A stretch of DNA of 64,000 nt from Bretschneidera sinensis (lineage: Eukaryota > Streptophyta > Magnoliopsida > Brassicales > Akaniaceae), in contig CM043698.1 in the NCBI GenBank assembly GCA_023935145.1, forward strand, positions 33,389,001 to 33,453,000, given 5' to 3'. This document shows positions 25,101-34,143 of this stretch, piece by piece. The notes under the pieces are model-generated. The model made no database searches, was not told the origin of the DNA, and was given only the letters and a program-made list of their open reading frames with translations. A program made the position numbers and the translations under genes. The number at the start of each line of letters is the position of its first letter. Within the stretch, counting starts at the first letter, position 1.

Positions 25101-25846
25101 TTTATCGAAAAACAGAATTTTTTTCTTAAAGTTACTTTAATTTACTTTCCTAAACGATACTTATTCTTATAAAATCAAAAAAAAAAAAATCAATTGGATA
25201 AACAGTGTGCAATGTGACAATAACTTTACGGAGGGAGTAATTAGCGTGTATATATATATATATATGTTACCTTAGGCACACCAGCGTATACATCTTCACC
25301 TTGTGGATGGTTAATGATGACTCCAGGCCTTGGATTCCGCTTATCCATGGCTATATCATCGTACATAAACACAACTATGTTCTCTTCCTTTAACCCTCCT
25401 TTCCTTAGTATCTGATAAGCGTGGCACACATCTGCCTATATTTCCACCCACCCGAAAAAAGAGAAGTAAATGAAATCAATTAGTCATAGCAAACTTTAAT
25501 ATAAATATAATTTAACAGAACTATGGGCGGTCCAATAGTAATTATAAAGTTATAATTAAGAATGTTTTGATTTCCATTAAAAAAAAAAAGTTCTTATAAT
25601 TACCTGGTGCCTGTAATTTGAATACCCAGATGAACCGGCTACAAGAACCGCCCATCTTGTGCCAGCTTTCTCATCATCTTGATGATCCGGTTCGTCTTTC
25701 TCTATAGGCATCCGGATAGCCGATTCCCACTGGTTCAGCCGGACGGCTCGACCACCTATTATAGCCTCAAGAACCAATATCAGCAGCAACAACAGTACTA
25801 GAGCTGGGTTCAGGGAGGAGAACATAAAGTGATTTTGAGCTGCCAT
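22131..25846 (-). CDS. Vacuolar processing enzyme (legumain, asparaginyl endopeptidase, C13), beta type
   Basis: Nine exons on the minus strand join in frame to about 500 codons, a normal length for plant VPE. Exon bounds: 25846-25604, 25435-25271, 24259-24103, 23961-23876, 23542-23343, 23156-23108, 22980-22768, 22624-22418 and 22313-22131. All splice sites are GT-AG; the exon 7 donor (GTGCTT) is weak. A hydrophobic signal peptide at residues 10-30 precedes a propeptide and the [20 protein letters not shown] start of the protease. The catalytic His (about residue 182, FTDHGGPG) and Cys (about 224, VEACESGS) are both present. The C-terminal prodomain has [13 protein letters not shown] and [17 protein letters not shown], which fit the beta (seed) type better than the gamma type. 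VPEs cleave after Asn/Asp to mature vacuolar proteins such as seed storage proteins and act in vacuole-driven cell death. The beta assignment rests on memory of the family and is less sure than the enzyme call. Confidence 0.94.
23591..23831. mobile_element. Stowaway-like MITE in VPE intron 4
   Basis: The 241-bp AT-rich element is flanked by TA on both sides (23589-23590 and 23832-23833). The left end CTCTTTTTGTCTCATAC and the complement of the right end CTTTTTCTGTCTCATAA match at 15 of 17 positions. The similarity continues inward through TTTTTGTCAC/TTTTAGTCAC. TA target duplication plus CTC...GTCTCA-type termini fits the Tc1/mariner Stowaway group in degenerate form. It has no coding capacity. 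Confidence 0.7.
24813..25237. mobile_element. Possible Stowaway-like MITE in VPE intron 2
   Basis: The right end CGGAGGGAG is followed by TA at 25238-25239 and is the classic Stowaway terminus read outward. On the left, TA at 24811-24812 precedes CATCCCTGACTGTTA, which only loosely matches the inverted right end CTCCCTCCGTAAAGTTA. The right terminus is convincing; the left boundary is a guess. Confidence 0.4.
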
Positions 25847-25925
25847 GGTGAGCGAACCGGTTCAACAAAAAACCGGAAATGGTGAAGAAGAAGAAGTGAG
25901 AGAGAGAGAGGTGAAAAGGAATCTG

Positions 25926-25942
25926 ATGCTTATATAAAATAT
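25926..25942 (-). promoter_or_regulatory. TATA box of the VPE gene
   Basis: On the minus strand, ATTTTATATAAGCATCAG lies about 85-95 bp upstream of the VPE ATG. This is a normal distance for a plant TATA box followed by a short leader. Confidence 0.6.
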
Positions 25943-26478
25943 AAATATAGAGATGGTAAAGCGGTGGGTGAGTGCCATGCAAAGTAAGGGGTTGACACGT
26001 ATGGAAAACGCTTGACTTTTAGCGGGTCCCAGAATCCTAAGCTTCAAACAGATCAGTGTTTGTATCAAGGAAAATTTGGTATTTTCTCGTCAGAGTTTTG
26101 TTTGGTTTTTCTTTTGGTTAAAAGGTGAGTAATTTGAGCTTCGGTTGGTTAACAAGCTACTAAAGTTTGGTCTATTATGATTTTAAGTAAAGTTATGCCA
26201 GATCAATCCTTAATTTTGGATCTAGATGCAGAAAAACAAGCAGCAACCACAAGGTCGAAGGTTTAAGCCCTTCCTCTTATTTTGTTTTTGTTTGTTTCCC
26301 CCTGCCATTCATAAAGAAAAATTATAGCTCAGATGTTAGCCAAAAAAAAAAACAAATTCATTAGCAGAACAATCCCTAGGCTGTGACAGAAACGAAAAAT
26401 ATAACACTTAACTCTTGTATTTTGTTTCATTTGCTGTCTGATGAAAAAATTACGCAGTGTCTAAGGTAAGGGTACATT

Positions 26479-27384
26479 TCAATATTTCCCCTTCCATGAA
26501 TACCACTTCAGCTTTAGTTGGAACCACAATGGAGGAATACCCAGAACACCTCTTGATAACCTTGGATCATACACATCAAATTGCACCCGATTTAGCGAGT
26601 CCAAGAGAACTTGTGCAGGCACGGATGCCAAAAGCACTGGACGAGCCTCAGCAGGTACAGTGCCTGCTAATTCACGAGCTTTGTGCAAATGGTCATTAGC
26701 TACGGATGCCATCTCAAAAACTGCATCACATAGGCCCTCACGAGAGTTCAAGCGGATCTCTGATCGACCTCCCTCCTTAACCAACAACCCATGATTGGCT
26801 GCCACTTTAGCTGGTATATAAGAAAAGTGATGATTGCGGCTAGCATGGTATGGCAGCGACTTGAGCAGTAAAAGAAGGCCACTTGCCTTACCAATATGAG
26901 ATGCTGCATGATCAGCTGCAGTCGATCTGATACCACCAGCTTCAAGAGTCATGTACAGAAGAGTTGATACACAGTCTTCAGCATACTTCTCCAATCCCTC
27001 TATAGTTTCTGGTATGTCAGTAACGTCCCTTTGGGCGTCATAGATCCGAGCCTCAACAGATCTTTTCAGCCATGCCTTGCTAATTTTATTCTCAGATATC
27101 ACTGATGAGAGGGCCTGTGCTGTTGGATGCTCTATTAATTTGTTGGCATAGATTTTGTCAATTGCCTCTTGCCACCAGACAAGGCGCATAAGACCAATTC
27201 TAGGATCAGAAGCAACATCCATAGCTCTGGCAGTTTCAACATTGAAGGCACGGAGTGCAAATGCAGCCTTTCGCATGTTATGGGGAAGTTCAAGGAGGCA
27301 GAGATAGTGATGATAGTCATAGCTTCGCACTTGCTGTACACAGTAGGAGAAAGCTGCACGTAAATTGCTTGAAGCACCGTTCAT
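26479..27384 (-). CDS. NDUFAF6-like complex I assembly factor (squalene/phytoene synthase fold)
   Basis: One coding exon encodes 301 residues from the ATG at 27384 (MNGASSNLRAAFSYCVQQV) to a TGA at 26479. A TAG|GAGGAACC acceptor at 27405/27406 shows that the exon begins 21 bases upstream of the ATG, so the leader is spliced. The protein has the trans-isoprenyl diphosphate synthase fold seen in NDUFAF6 homologues. Recognisable parts are SYDYHHYLCLLELPHNMRKA, AFNVETARAMDVASDPRIGLMRL-WW, HIGKASGLLLLLKSLPYHA and a C-terminal VLLASVPAQVLLDSL. The aspartate-rich motifs of true squalene or phytoene synthases are not evident. In animals NDUFAF6 assists assembly of mitochondrial complex I; the plant role is inferred from homology. 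I see no N-terminal targeting peptide in this frame. The GC content is higher than that of the flanks. Confidence 0.88.
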   Translation of the reverse strand: MNGASSNLRAAFSYCVQQVRSYDYHHYLCLLELPHNMRKAAFALRAFNVETARAMDVASDPRIGLMRLVWWQEAIDKIYANKLIEHPTAQALSSVISENKISKAWLKRSVEARIYDAQRDVTDIPETIEGLEKYAEDCVSTLLYMTLEAGGIRSTAADHAASHIGKASGLLLLLKSLPYHASRNHHFSYIPAKVAANHGLLVKEGGRSEIRLNSREGLCDAVFEMASVANDHLHKARELAGTVPAEARPVLLASVPAQVLLDSLNRVQFDVYDPRLSRGVLGIPPLWFQLKLKWYSWKGKY

Positions 27385-27405
27385 CAACTCCCACTGTGGT
27401 TCCTC

Positions 27406-28458
27406 CTACAAAGACATTATCGATGGTTTAAATCTCTAACACCAAAATTTTGCAACCCCAATTCTGAGTTTGCATTTTGTACTTTCCAATGGTAAAATGA
27501 TGGCTAAAGGGCAGGTCGGGGTTGGTGTATGCAGCCCAGGGAAAAATGCCCACTTTACAATGGGTCATATTTTATGCCCAAACTTGACCCACTTTTCATA
27601 GTGGACCCATGGGTAATCCATTAATTTTCTCCAAATATAAAATAAATTAAATAATGAGCAGGAATCAAAATTGAATTCACTGTTCAAATCAATAGTGAAG
27701 GATACAAGTTTTAAAAAGTTTCCAGAAACCGTATCAATACTGTTCCATACCACATTAATATACATATCAAACACATAACAAAAATATCAGCTCATCAGCC
27801 CCAAAATAGCATCAGTTAAGAGGGAACTAGTGAGTGAGATCACCAGACTAGAGACAAGGCACAAAGTAATTCTAAACTACAACAAATTTTATATGACAAC
27901 ATAGAAATAGAAGTAAAAACACACAACATAGCAAAGGCAAACAAGGTGTAATATAGTAACAAGAAGATGATGTAACAGGTCTTTCAGTGAAAATAATCAA
28001 ATTAATATACAAAACCAGGGAACTGCTATCAGTGGCGGAATTGAAAAACAAACCAATGGCAGTACATGAAGACTTTTATCTATAGGATTATATTACTTTG
28101 AAAAGCAACGATAAATAATAATAATAATAAAAAAAAGAAAAACCTTCTGTGCTTTCAGCTCTTAGTTCAAGCATTTCTACAAACAGCTCCTGTGCTTCTT
28201 TTTTAAAAAAAAGAAAATTTGAAGGCAAAACGGAAAGATATATTCCATTAAACAGAATTACAACTCATGCTCAATGAAGGACAAAGAATTGCACACGGGC
28301 TGCACTATACCAATACAAAAACAGGTAACATTCATAGTCCAAAGTCCAAACTAAGTGAGCTTTTATCAAACACCTCAACGACACAATCAGCCTTCATGCA
28401 AGTCTACACCGATCTATCGAAACTGCCCAAAGATAACACCAATCAATAATCAACCACA
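27406..28458 (-). other. Presumed leader intron of the NDUFAF6-like gene
   Basis: Noncoding sequence lies between the acceptor of the coding exon and the candidate noncoding exon at 28751. It includes a short (AAT)n run at about 28112-28127. CAGTGGCGGAATTG at about 28031 resembles an hAT-family terminus, but no partner end is clear. No coding frame is supported. Confidence 0.45.
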
Positions 28459-28750
28459 GAGGACAATACGCTTTGAAAAAAACTGTAGAAATGCAACAGC
28501 AGGATAACAATAACAGACCACAGTGTAACTGTCGATGAACAATAATGTTTTTGCAAGAAACACAGCAATAAAAATTGGAAAAATTGGCATAAAATATGAT
28601 TAACTTACAATTGAAAAGCTTCATATACGGTAATGGTCTACGGTTTCCACAAACCAGATAGAGACAGTCAATCATCAATCTAAATTTAATTGTCAAAGAA
28701 TATTTTCAATTTTCCAGAAAAAAAATGAGAGAATTTAAAAAAGAACTTAC

Positions 28751-28975
28751 CAAAAATAAACTATGATTACTACATGGAGAAACAAATTTAGTGGCTGCTC
28801 TTCGGTGGTAGTCGCTGTCTGAAGAGAGGAGTTGTGAAGGAAGTGGTGATGGTGGCCTGACTGTGAGAAATGAGTGGTGATGGTGGTGTGAAGGAGGGAG
28901 GGGTGGAGTGGCGAGAGAGTGCTTGTGAGAGAGTAAGAGACAAGAATCGTAGATGAAAAAGATGATGCCCAAAAA
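28751..28975 (-). other. Candidate noncoding first exon of the NDUFAF6-like gene (copy A)
   Basis: On the minus strand, a pyrimidine-rich leader-like stretch (CTCTTACTCTCTCACAAGC, then CACCATCACCA runs) ends in TTTATTTTTG and meets a perfect donor GTAAGT at 28750-28745. Joining it to the acceptor at 27405 gives a spliced leader ahead of the ATG at 27384. A frame through it would read Ser/His/Pro-rich, but it lacks an ATG, so I take it as untranslated. A mutated second copy lies in the duplicated segment at about 32295-32560. Confidence 0.5.
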
Positions 28976-29151
28976 TATTAAGCCAAAACGGTGAGTTTGC
29001 TCTCTCTTAAACCGGTAAAACCCGTTAACCCAAGGGTCAACCCGGCCCGATTCATGATTTCATGGGCCGGACTGGTACTGATAACATTCAGAGGGTCATG
29101 AAATATAAGATTCCATCAGGGGCAAAGACCTGTATTGGGATGGGGTCCATG

Positions 29152-30761
29152 CAAGGTTGCCAATTCCGCGCATGACAACATTTCGTTTAAGCTATTGGAT
29201 TTCGGTTCAGTTTGTCCTTGCCATTTTATAGTTGAATGATGATGATTTTAAAATTGTTCATATATAATTATATGTATTAACTAACATCAAGTCATAATTA
29301 TCATTCAAAATTTAAATATTAACACAAAACATCACCAAGTTCAAGCTAGTTGTAAGAACGCTAATACAGAGCAACATCAACTAAAATATCATGTAATGAA
29401 AAGTGAAGGAAAATCACTCTTCATTGTCAGTAGCAACTATTATTGAAGTGTTTCCCTCTTGCACAAAGGCATCAACCCAACTCCATTGACTGTGATTCTC
29501 ATGTAACATAATGTCATCTTCATCATTAAAACTTAAAAGCAACTTCTTCATCATCATCAATATTTAGTGCAGATCCAATAGATTCTTCAATAACCTCCCA
29601 ATGCAATCCAAATCAAATCATAAACAGTTACTCCAATTAATCATGAACCCTTGTTAAGCATCAGATAAACAATTGAAACTATTAGCATTTTCTAAGATAA
29701 ACAATTGAAACAATGGAATTTCTGTATAAGTAACCAAAAGAAAAAGAAAAAGAAAAAAAAGCTAAGCTAAAGATACAGATATTGACTAGCGTAAAGAGCA
29801 AATAAGTGCAAAAACCAAGTGTATACGGTATACTGTATACCCCATGTCCACATCTAAGCAGCAAAATATAAAACTAAAGTAAATAAACAAAACTGAATTA
29901 AGCAGAGAAAATGATAAAGTACAAAAACTAAGCTAAAGCAACCCCTACTAGACACAAACTGAATTATTGAAGAAGTGCAAATAAGCAAAAAAGGGTCGAG
30001 ATTTGAAACTATCAACTCATTTCTAGTATAACTGTATATTGTATAATCCATGGAGCTAAAATACAAAAATAACTCGTTTCTCCAAGAAGTCAAGAACAAC
30101 TAAAATAAGCTGAAATCGGTAACATAAAGGCAACATTTACTTAAAGTGGTTTAAGGCATTTTTGCCTTGAATGGATTTAAGCGGTACTGATTTAAGCAAA
30201 GCCACCAAACTACAACCACCACAAGAGTAAAGAGAAAATACAAGATTACAAGGAACTAATTAAGAATAGAAAGCTACAAATATTGACTGGAGTGAGAAGA
30301 AATTGAGAAAAACCTCAAACCTCACCTTTGATTTTGCTGCAAGGAGTGAAGCTCACTGCCAAAACTCACTTGCTGGAGGCTGGAGCTATTGATTCGAACT
30401 GAGAGAGAAAGACCTAAAGATGACGAAGATACGAGAAAAGAAATGAGAGAGAGATACTCTGCTTAAATATTGAAATTCTAAATTGATCTGAGGAAGAGGA
30501 GACCTGGGAGAGAGTGAGGGAGAAATTCCAAAGCACCCCCCGGTTAAATTCAAAGAATCACAAAAAAAATAAAATCAGGGGTTGTCCGGCACCAGCCGAA
30601 ACATATTAATCCATCCAAAATGACCCAAATTAGCTGAAACAAGTCGGAATTGTCTGGCACAATTGGCGAAACAGAATACATACCTTGTTTGCTATGTTTT
30701 GTAACTGGTACGGAAACATTTTAGCTGTTTCAACCGAAAAGAAACGGAACTGACAACATTG
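29152..30761 (-). mobile_element. Non-autonomous hAT DNA transposon
   Basis: This 1610-bp element has terminal inverted repeats: left CAAGGTTGCCAATTCCG, and the complement of the right end CAATGTTGTCAGTTCCG (14 of 17 match). It is flanked by 8-bp target copies GGTCCATG (29144-29151) and AGTCCATG (30762-30769), a hallmark of hAT transposition. On the minus strand near 29424-29580 are two short frames in different phases. The second reads HSQWSWVDAFVQEGNTS and ends in a stop, like the acidic tail of an hAT transposase. Leader-like CT-rich sequence lies near the right end, so the element is oriented on the minus strand. Most of the transposase is missing, as in Ds-type deletion derivatives. Confidence 0.82.
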
Positions 30762-30769
30762 AGTCCATG

Positions 30770-30791
30770 CCCCCCCCCCCCCCACCCCCCC
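30770..30791. repeat. Poly(C) tract
   Basis: Fourteen C residues, an A, then seven C follow directly after the right target copy of the hAT element. Such long C runs are rare in this AT-rich DNA. The matching position in copy B has no such tract. Confidence 0.9.
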
Positions 30792-31301
30792 AAAGTTTAA
30801 AAAAATTCCATTAATGTCAGAGAAATTTTAAATCCTTTAAATATTACACAAGCATGGCCCCCCAACCCCAAATTGAAAAGCTATTCCCTCCCAACTATTG
30901 ACCGAATGGCCCTTCACTAAAAGCCAAAAAAAAATATTTTACCAATAGACATTAGTTATAATTGAACTAAACGTGAAAGAACAAAAAAATCCTAGTGTAG
31001 AGTAAAACACACACCTTAGAGGACAATCCACTTTAACAAAACCGTATAAATGCAAGAGCAAGATAACTTCAATAATTCAACAGTAGCATCAAAGCTCTTG
31101 TGCTTTTCAGTTTAATCACTAAGAACCACACCATTTTCTGCAGTGCACCTCTTCAACCATAATTAAAAACAGACCAGAGTGTACATTGTAGATAAACGAT
31201 AATGTTTTGCAAGAAATACAGCTATCAAAATTGCAAATTAGCATAAAATATGATTAACTACCAATTGATCAGATTTGTATACGGTAATGGTATATGGTTT
31301 C

Positions 31302-32205
31302 CAATGTGATTTCAGGGGCAAAGGCATTGGGCGAAGTGTTTTGCTCAAGTGAGGCGAGGGCCGCAAGGTGAAAACCTCGAGACGTTGGGGAGTATGCCTT
31401 TTGGGACATTTCAAATAAAATAAAAATAATAAAAATGTTATAAAACAAGTTGCCTATTCCTGAAACCTTTAATACCCTTGAGACAGAACAACAAAACAAA
31501 TTGTAAGCAAAACCAAAACTTATTTTGACGTGTGTATCTTCATGGAGACAGAAATCTTTCGCAGAAGAGCACAAAAGGCAGTCATACAGATTCCCTCCTT
31601 TATATCTAACAAAAATACCAAAGTCCTACTTTCAAGTTTCAGGCAAGTTGCAACTGTTAATACTTAACAGATATCAGAGATTCCATTCAGAGTAATAGAG
31701 AGCAAATGCAAGCTCAATTCCTAAGTTATTAGCTTATGATATGTAGATTGAGGTTCCAATCAATTTCAACATAATCAAGCAAAAATTAGCAGATATTAGA
31801 CAGAGGAAATCTTGTTGAGCTTGAGACAGATTAGTTGAGAGAGAGAGAGAGATATGGCATCTTCGTGTTAATTGCAAAGAGAAGAAAAGGATTTTGAGAG
31901 AGAGATCTTTCATGCCTTTATTTGTTTTTGAATCTTTGATTTTGATGGGAGTGAGACTGTGTGTGGGAGAGAGAGAGAGGTTTCAGCGATGAACATCAGA
32001 TCAGATCAAATGATAAAACCCTTGTTCCTCTTTCTGTAATGTATCATCAAAACAATGTTGTTTTAATACTTTACAACCATAAAAAATAAAATAAAAAACA
32101 CTCCAACAACGGGTATGCCTTGGACAATAGGATAAAAGGTTTAGGCCTCGAGCCGGGCCAGGCCGTACAATCCAAGAGAAAAAACAAACGCCTTTTAAAA
32201 CATTG
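31302..32205. mobile_element. 0.9-kb insertion in copy B, possibly hAT-like
   Basis: Comparison with copy A shows that about 904 bp was gained between GGTTTC and GTTCTTAG. The inserted DNA begins CAATGTGATTTCAGGGG and its inverted end reads CAATGTTTTAAAAGGCG, which share CAATGT and a few further bases. Just inside are GC-rich words (AGGCGAGGGCCGC; GCCTCGAGCCGGGCCAGG). CAATGT-type ends recall some hAT elements, but I could not find a clean 8-bp target duplication. No coding frame is recognised. A (GA)n-rich leader-like stretch lies at 31840-31980. Confidence 0.45.
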
Positions 32206-32400
32206 GTTCTTAGTGATCAAGATATTTTTTCAATCTAAATTTCATTGTTAAGATATATTTTTAATTTTCCAGAAAAAAAAGAGTTTCAAAAAGAACCTAA
32301 CAAAATAAAATATGATTACAACATGGAGAGAAAAATTTTGTGGCTGCTCTTCGGAGGTGGTCAGTGTATGGAGAGATGAGAGATAAGAAGTGGTGACGAT

Positions 32401-32462
32401 GGTGTGACTATGAGAGATGAGTGGTGATGATGGTGTGACTATGAGAGATGAGTGGTGATGGT
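32401..32462. repeat. 31-bp tandem repeat in copy B leader exon
   Basis: Two units begin GGTGTGACTATGAGAGATGA at 32401 and 32432. Copy A has the equivalent only once, so the expansion arose after the segmental duplication. Confidence 0.8.
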
Positions 32463-33644
32463 GGTGTGAATGAGGGAGTGGAGCGGTTGAGAAGCGAGAC
32501 TGTGCTTGTGAGAGTAAGAAAAGAATCAAAGATGAAAAAGATGAAGCCCTAAAATCTAAGAAAAAACGATGAGTTTGCTCTCTCTTAAACCAGTAAAACC
32601 CGTTAAAGTGTGTGTCAACCCAGCCCAATTAATGATTTCATGGGCTGAGTCAGGTACGGGTAATTTTCAACGGGTCTTGAAATGTATGATCTATCAAATG
32701 CTGAGGCATGTATTCGTTTGGGGTCCATGGTGCCAATAATTTTTTTAAAAAAATTCTATTAATGAAATAGAAAATTTAAATTCTTTAAATATTACACAAG
32801 CTTGCCCTCACCCCTCAATCCCAAAATGTAAGGCTATTCCCTCTCAACGATTGGCCGGATGGCCCTTCACTAAAAGCCAAAAAATTATGCTTTACCATCA
32901 AACATTAGTTACAATTGAACTTAACTTGAAATAGCAAAAATAATTCTTAAAGAAAAATATCCTAATGTAGAGTAGTGTCCTAGTGTAAGTGGTCCTATCT
33001 CCCAAATCCACAATTACAAGCAACCTTATTATCTTATTCTCTTCCACTTTTAGATTTCTCATTCATTACTTTTTTCTTTTCCAGTTATGAAATTTCTCCT
33101 TTCTTACTCTTAGGACGGAAGAGCTTCCTACCCATTTTCTTTTTCTTCTCTCTTCCACCTTTTGATATCTCTAATTAGCAAATTAGAAGGATTTTTTAAG
33201 ACCAAGTATGATAAAGATATTAGGTTTATGGTGAGCTCTCTTCTTAAAATTTTGTTAAATTGAGTTTATGAAGATATTTCTTTTCTTTTATCTAACTTTT
33301 TCTCCCATAATTGTTCCTCTTTTTCAATTAATGTTAACTAATGATAATCAGCTTATGTAAATATGTGATATATCTTAATATTTACTTGTTTTCTAAATTT
33401 TTATTTTTTTAATTCTTTATTTAGGCTCTAATCTTATGTTTGAGACTTTAAAGTTTAAAGCGACCAAAAATTCCTCATTCATTTAATGAGAGCTAACCTA
33501 AAATATAAATTATTACTAAAATTCCTTGATGAATTCCCATTTTGTGAAGACAAAGTAGGAAACATTATAAGAAAATAATCAATCAAAGAGTAATTACTCT
33601 CATTGTAGAAGGCAAATTAGATATTACAATATAGAAAATAATAT

Positions 33645-34143
33645 AAAAAATTCAATCGCAACATTATGGGCTTGACATTCCGAAGCACATTGATTTTCAA
33701 AATGTGTCTACAGTTGAAATGCCAATTGATTGACTGATTCATCTAGTGCTCACTCTTCTGGTATCAACAACAACAACTACTAAAAGAGATTTTTCATTCA
33801 TGAAGACGGTAAAGACAAGACTTCGCAGCAAGATAAATGGTGACTTTCTTGCAAATACATTAGTTATCTATATCGAAAAAGAAATTACTGAAAATTTTAC
33901 TCCAGAAATATTTATAGATGAATTTGATTATATGAAAGATCGTCAAGCATGATTTTCATAGAAGATGTGAGACTGCTATTACCTTTTCTATATACTTAAA
34001 TCTACATGTTAAAGGAGACAAGTTTTGTTCACTCTATTAGGTTAAAACTTAATTTAATATAATGAAAGTCTCATACAGTTTTCATGTTTTTAATTTTCTC
34101 ACAAAACTACTCCCCCCAAGTTAAAATTCCTGGCTCCGCCCCT
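33645..34143 (+). pseudogene. hAT transposase C-terminal relic (TTF-type/hATC) with element end
   Basis: Decayed frames read LDIPKHIDFQN at about 33669-33700, then a stop, then from 33746 LTLLVSTTTT, FSFMKTVKTRLRSKI and FLANTLVIYIEKEI. These match the order of the hATC dimerisation domain of plant TTF-type transposases, in which LTLPVSTATTERAFS-like and LVVYIE-like motifs are typical. At least one stop and one indel break it. The right end, TGGCTCCGCCCCTG at 34130-34143, is a common terminus of this hAT family. No left end was found nearby, so only the 3' part remains. Confidence 0.72.

Larger units (their letters stand above)
28459..31018. repeat. Tandem segmental duplication, copy A
   Basis: Copy A starts GAGGACAATACGC at 28459 and matches copy B (31019-about 32985) along its length, apart from insertions. 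Shared anchors are AACAATAATGTTTTTGCAAG, the candidate leader exon, GGGGTCCATG, CCCTTCACTAAAAGCCAAAA and CCTAGTGTAGAGTA. Disregarding the hAT element at 29152-30761 and one target copy, copy A would be about 0.95 kb. The copies are visibly diverged, so the duplication is not recent. Confidence 0.85.
31019..32985. repeat. Tandem segmental duplication, copy B
   Basis: Copy B starts GAGGACAATCCAC directly after the end of copy A and ends near CCTAATGTAGAGTAG. It carries an extra segment of about 85 bp near 31085-31165 and a 0.9-kb insertion at 31302-32205 that copy A lacks. It retains the undisrupted GGGGTCCATG site (about 32720-32730) that is occupied by the hAT element in copy A. The leader-exon equivalent is present at about 32295-32560, but its donor is changed from GTAAGT to TTAGGT. 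Confidence 0.83.

Noticed and set aside
26240..26280. AGGTCGAAGGTTTAAGCCC resembling a tRNA T-arm
   Set aside because: No matching acceptor, D or anticodon stems nearby; a tRNA cloverleaf cannot be built.
28706..28972. Ser/Pro/His-rich frame on the minus strand
   Set aside because: It lacks an ATG and matches a leader exon with a GTAAGT donor, so I take it as untranslated rather than a protein.
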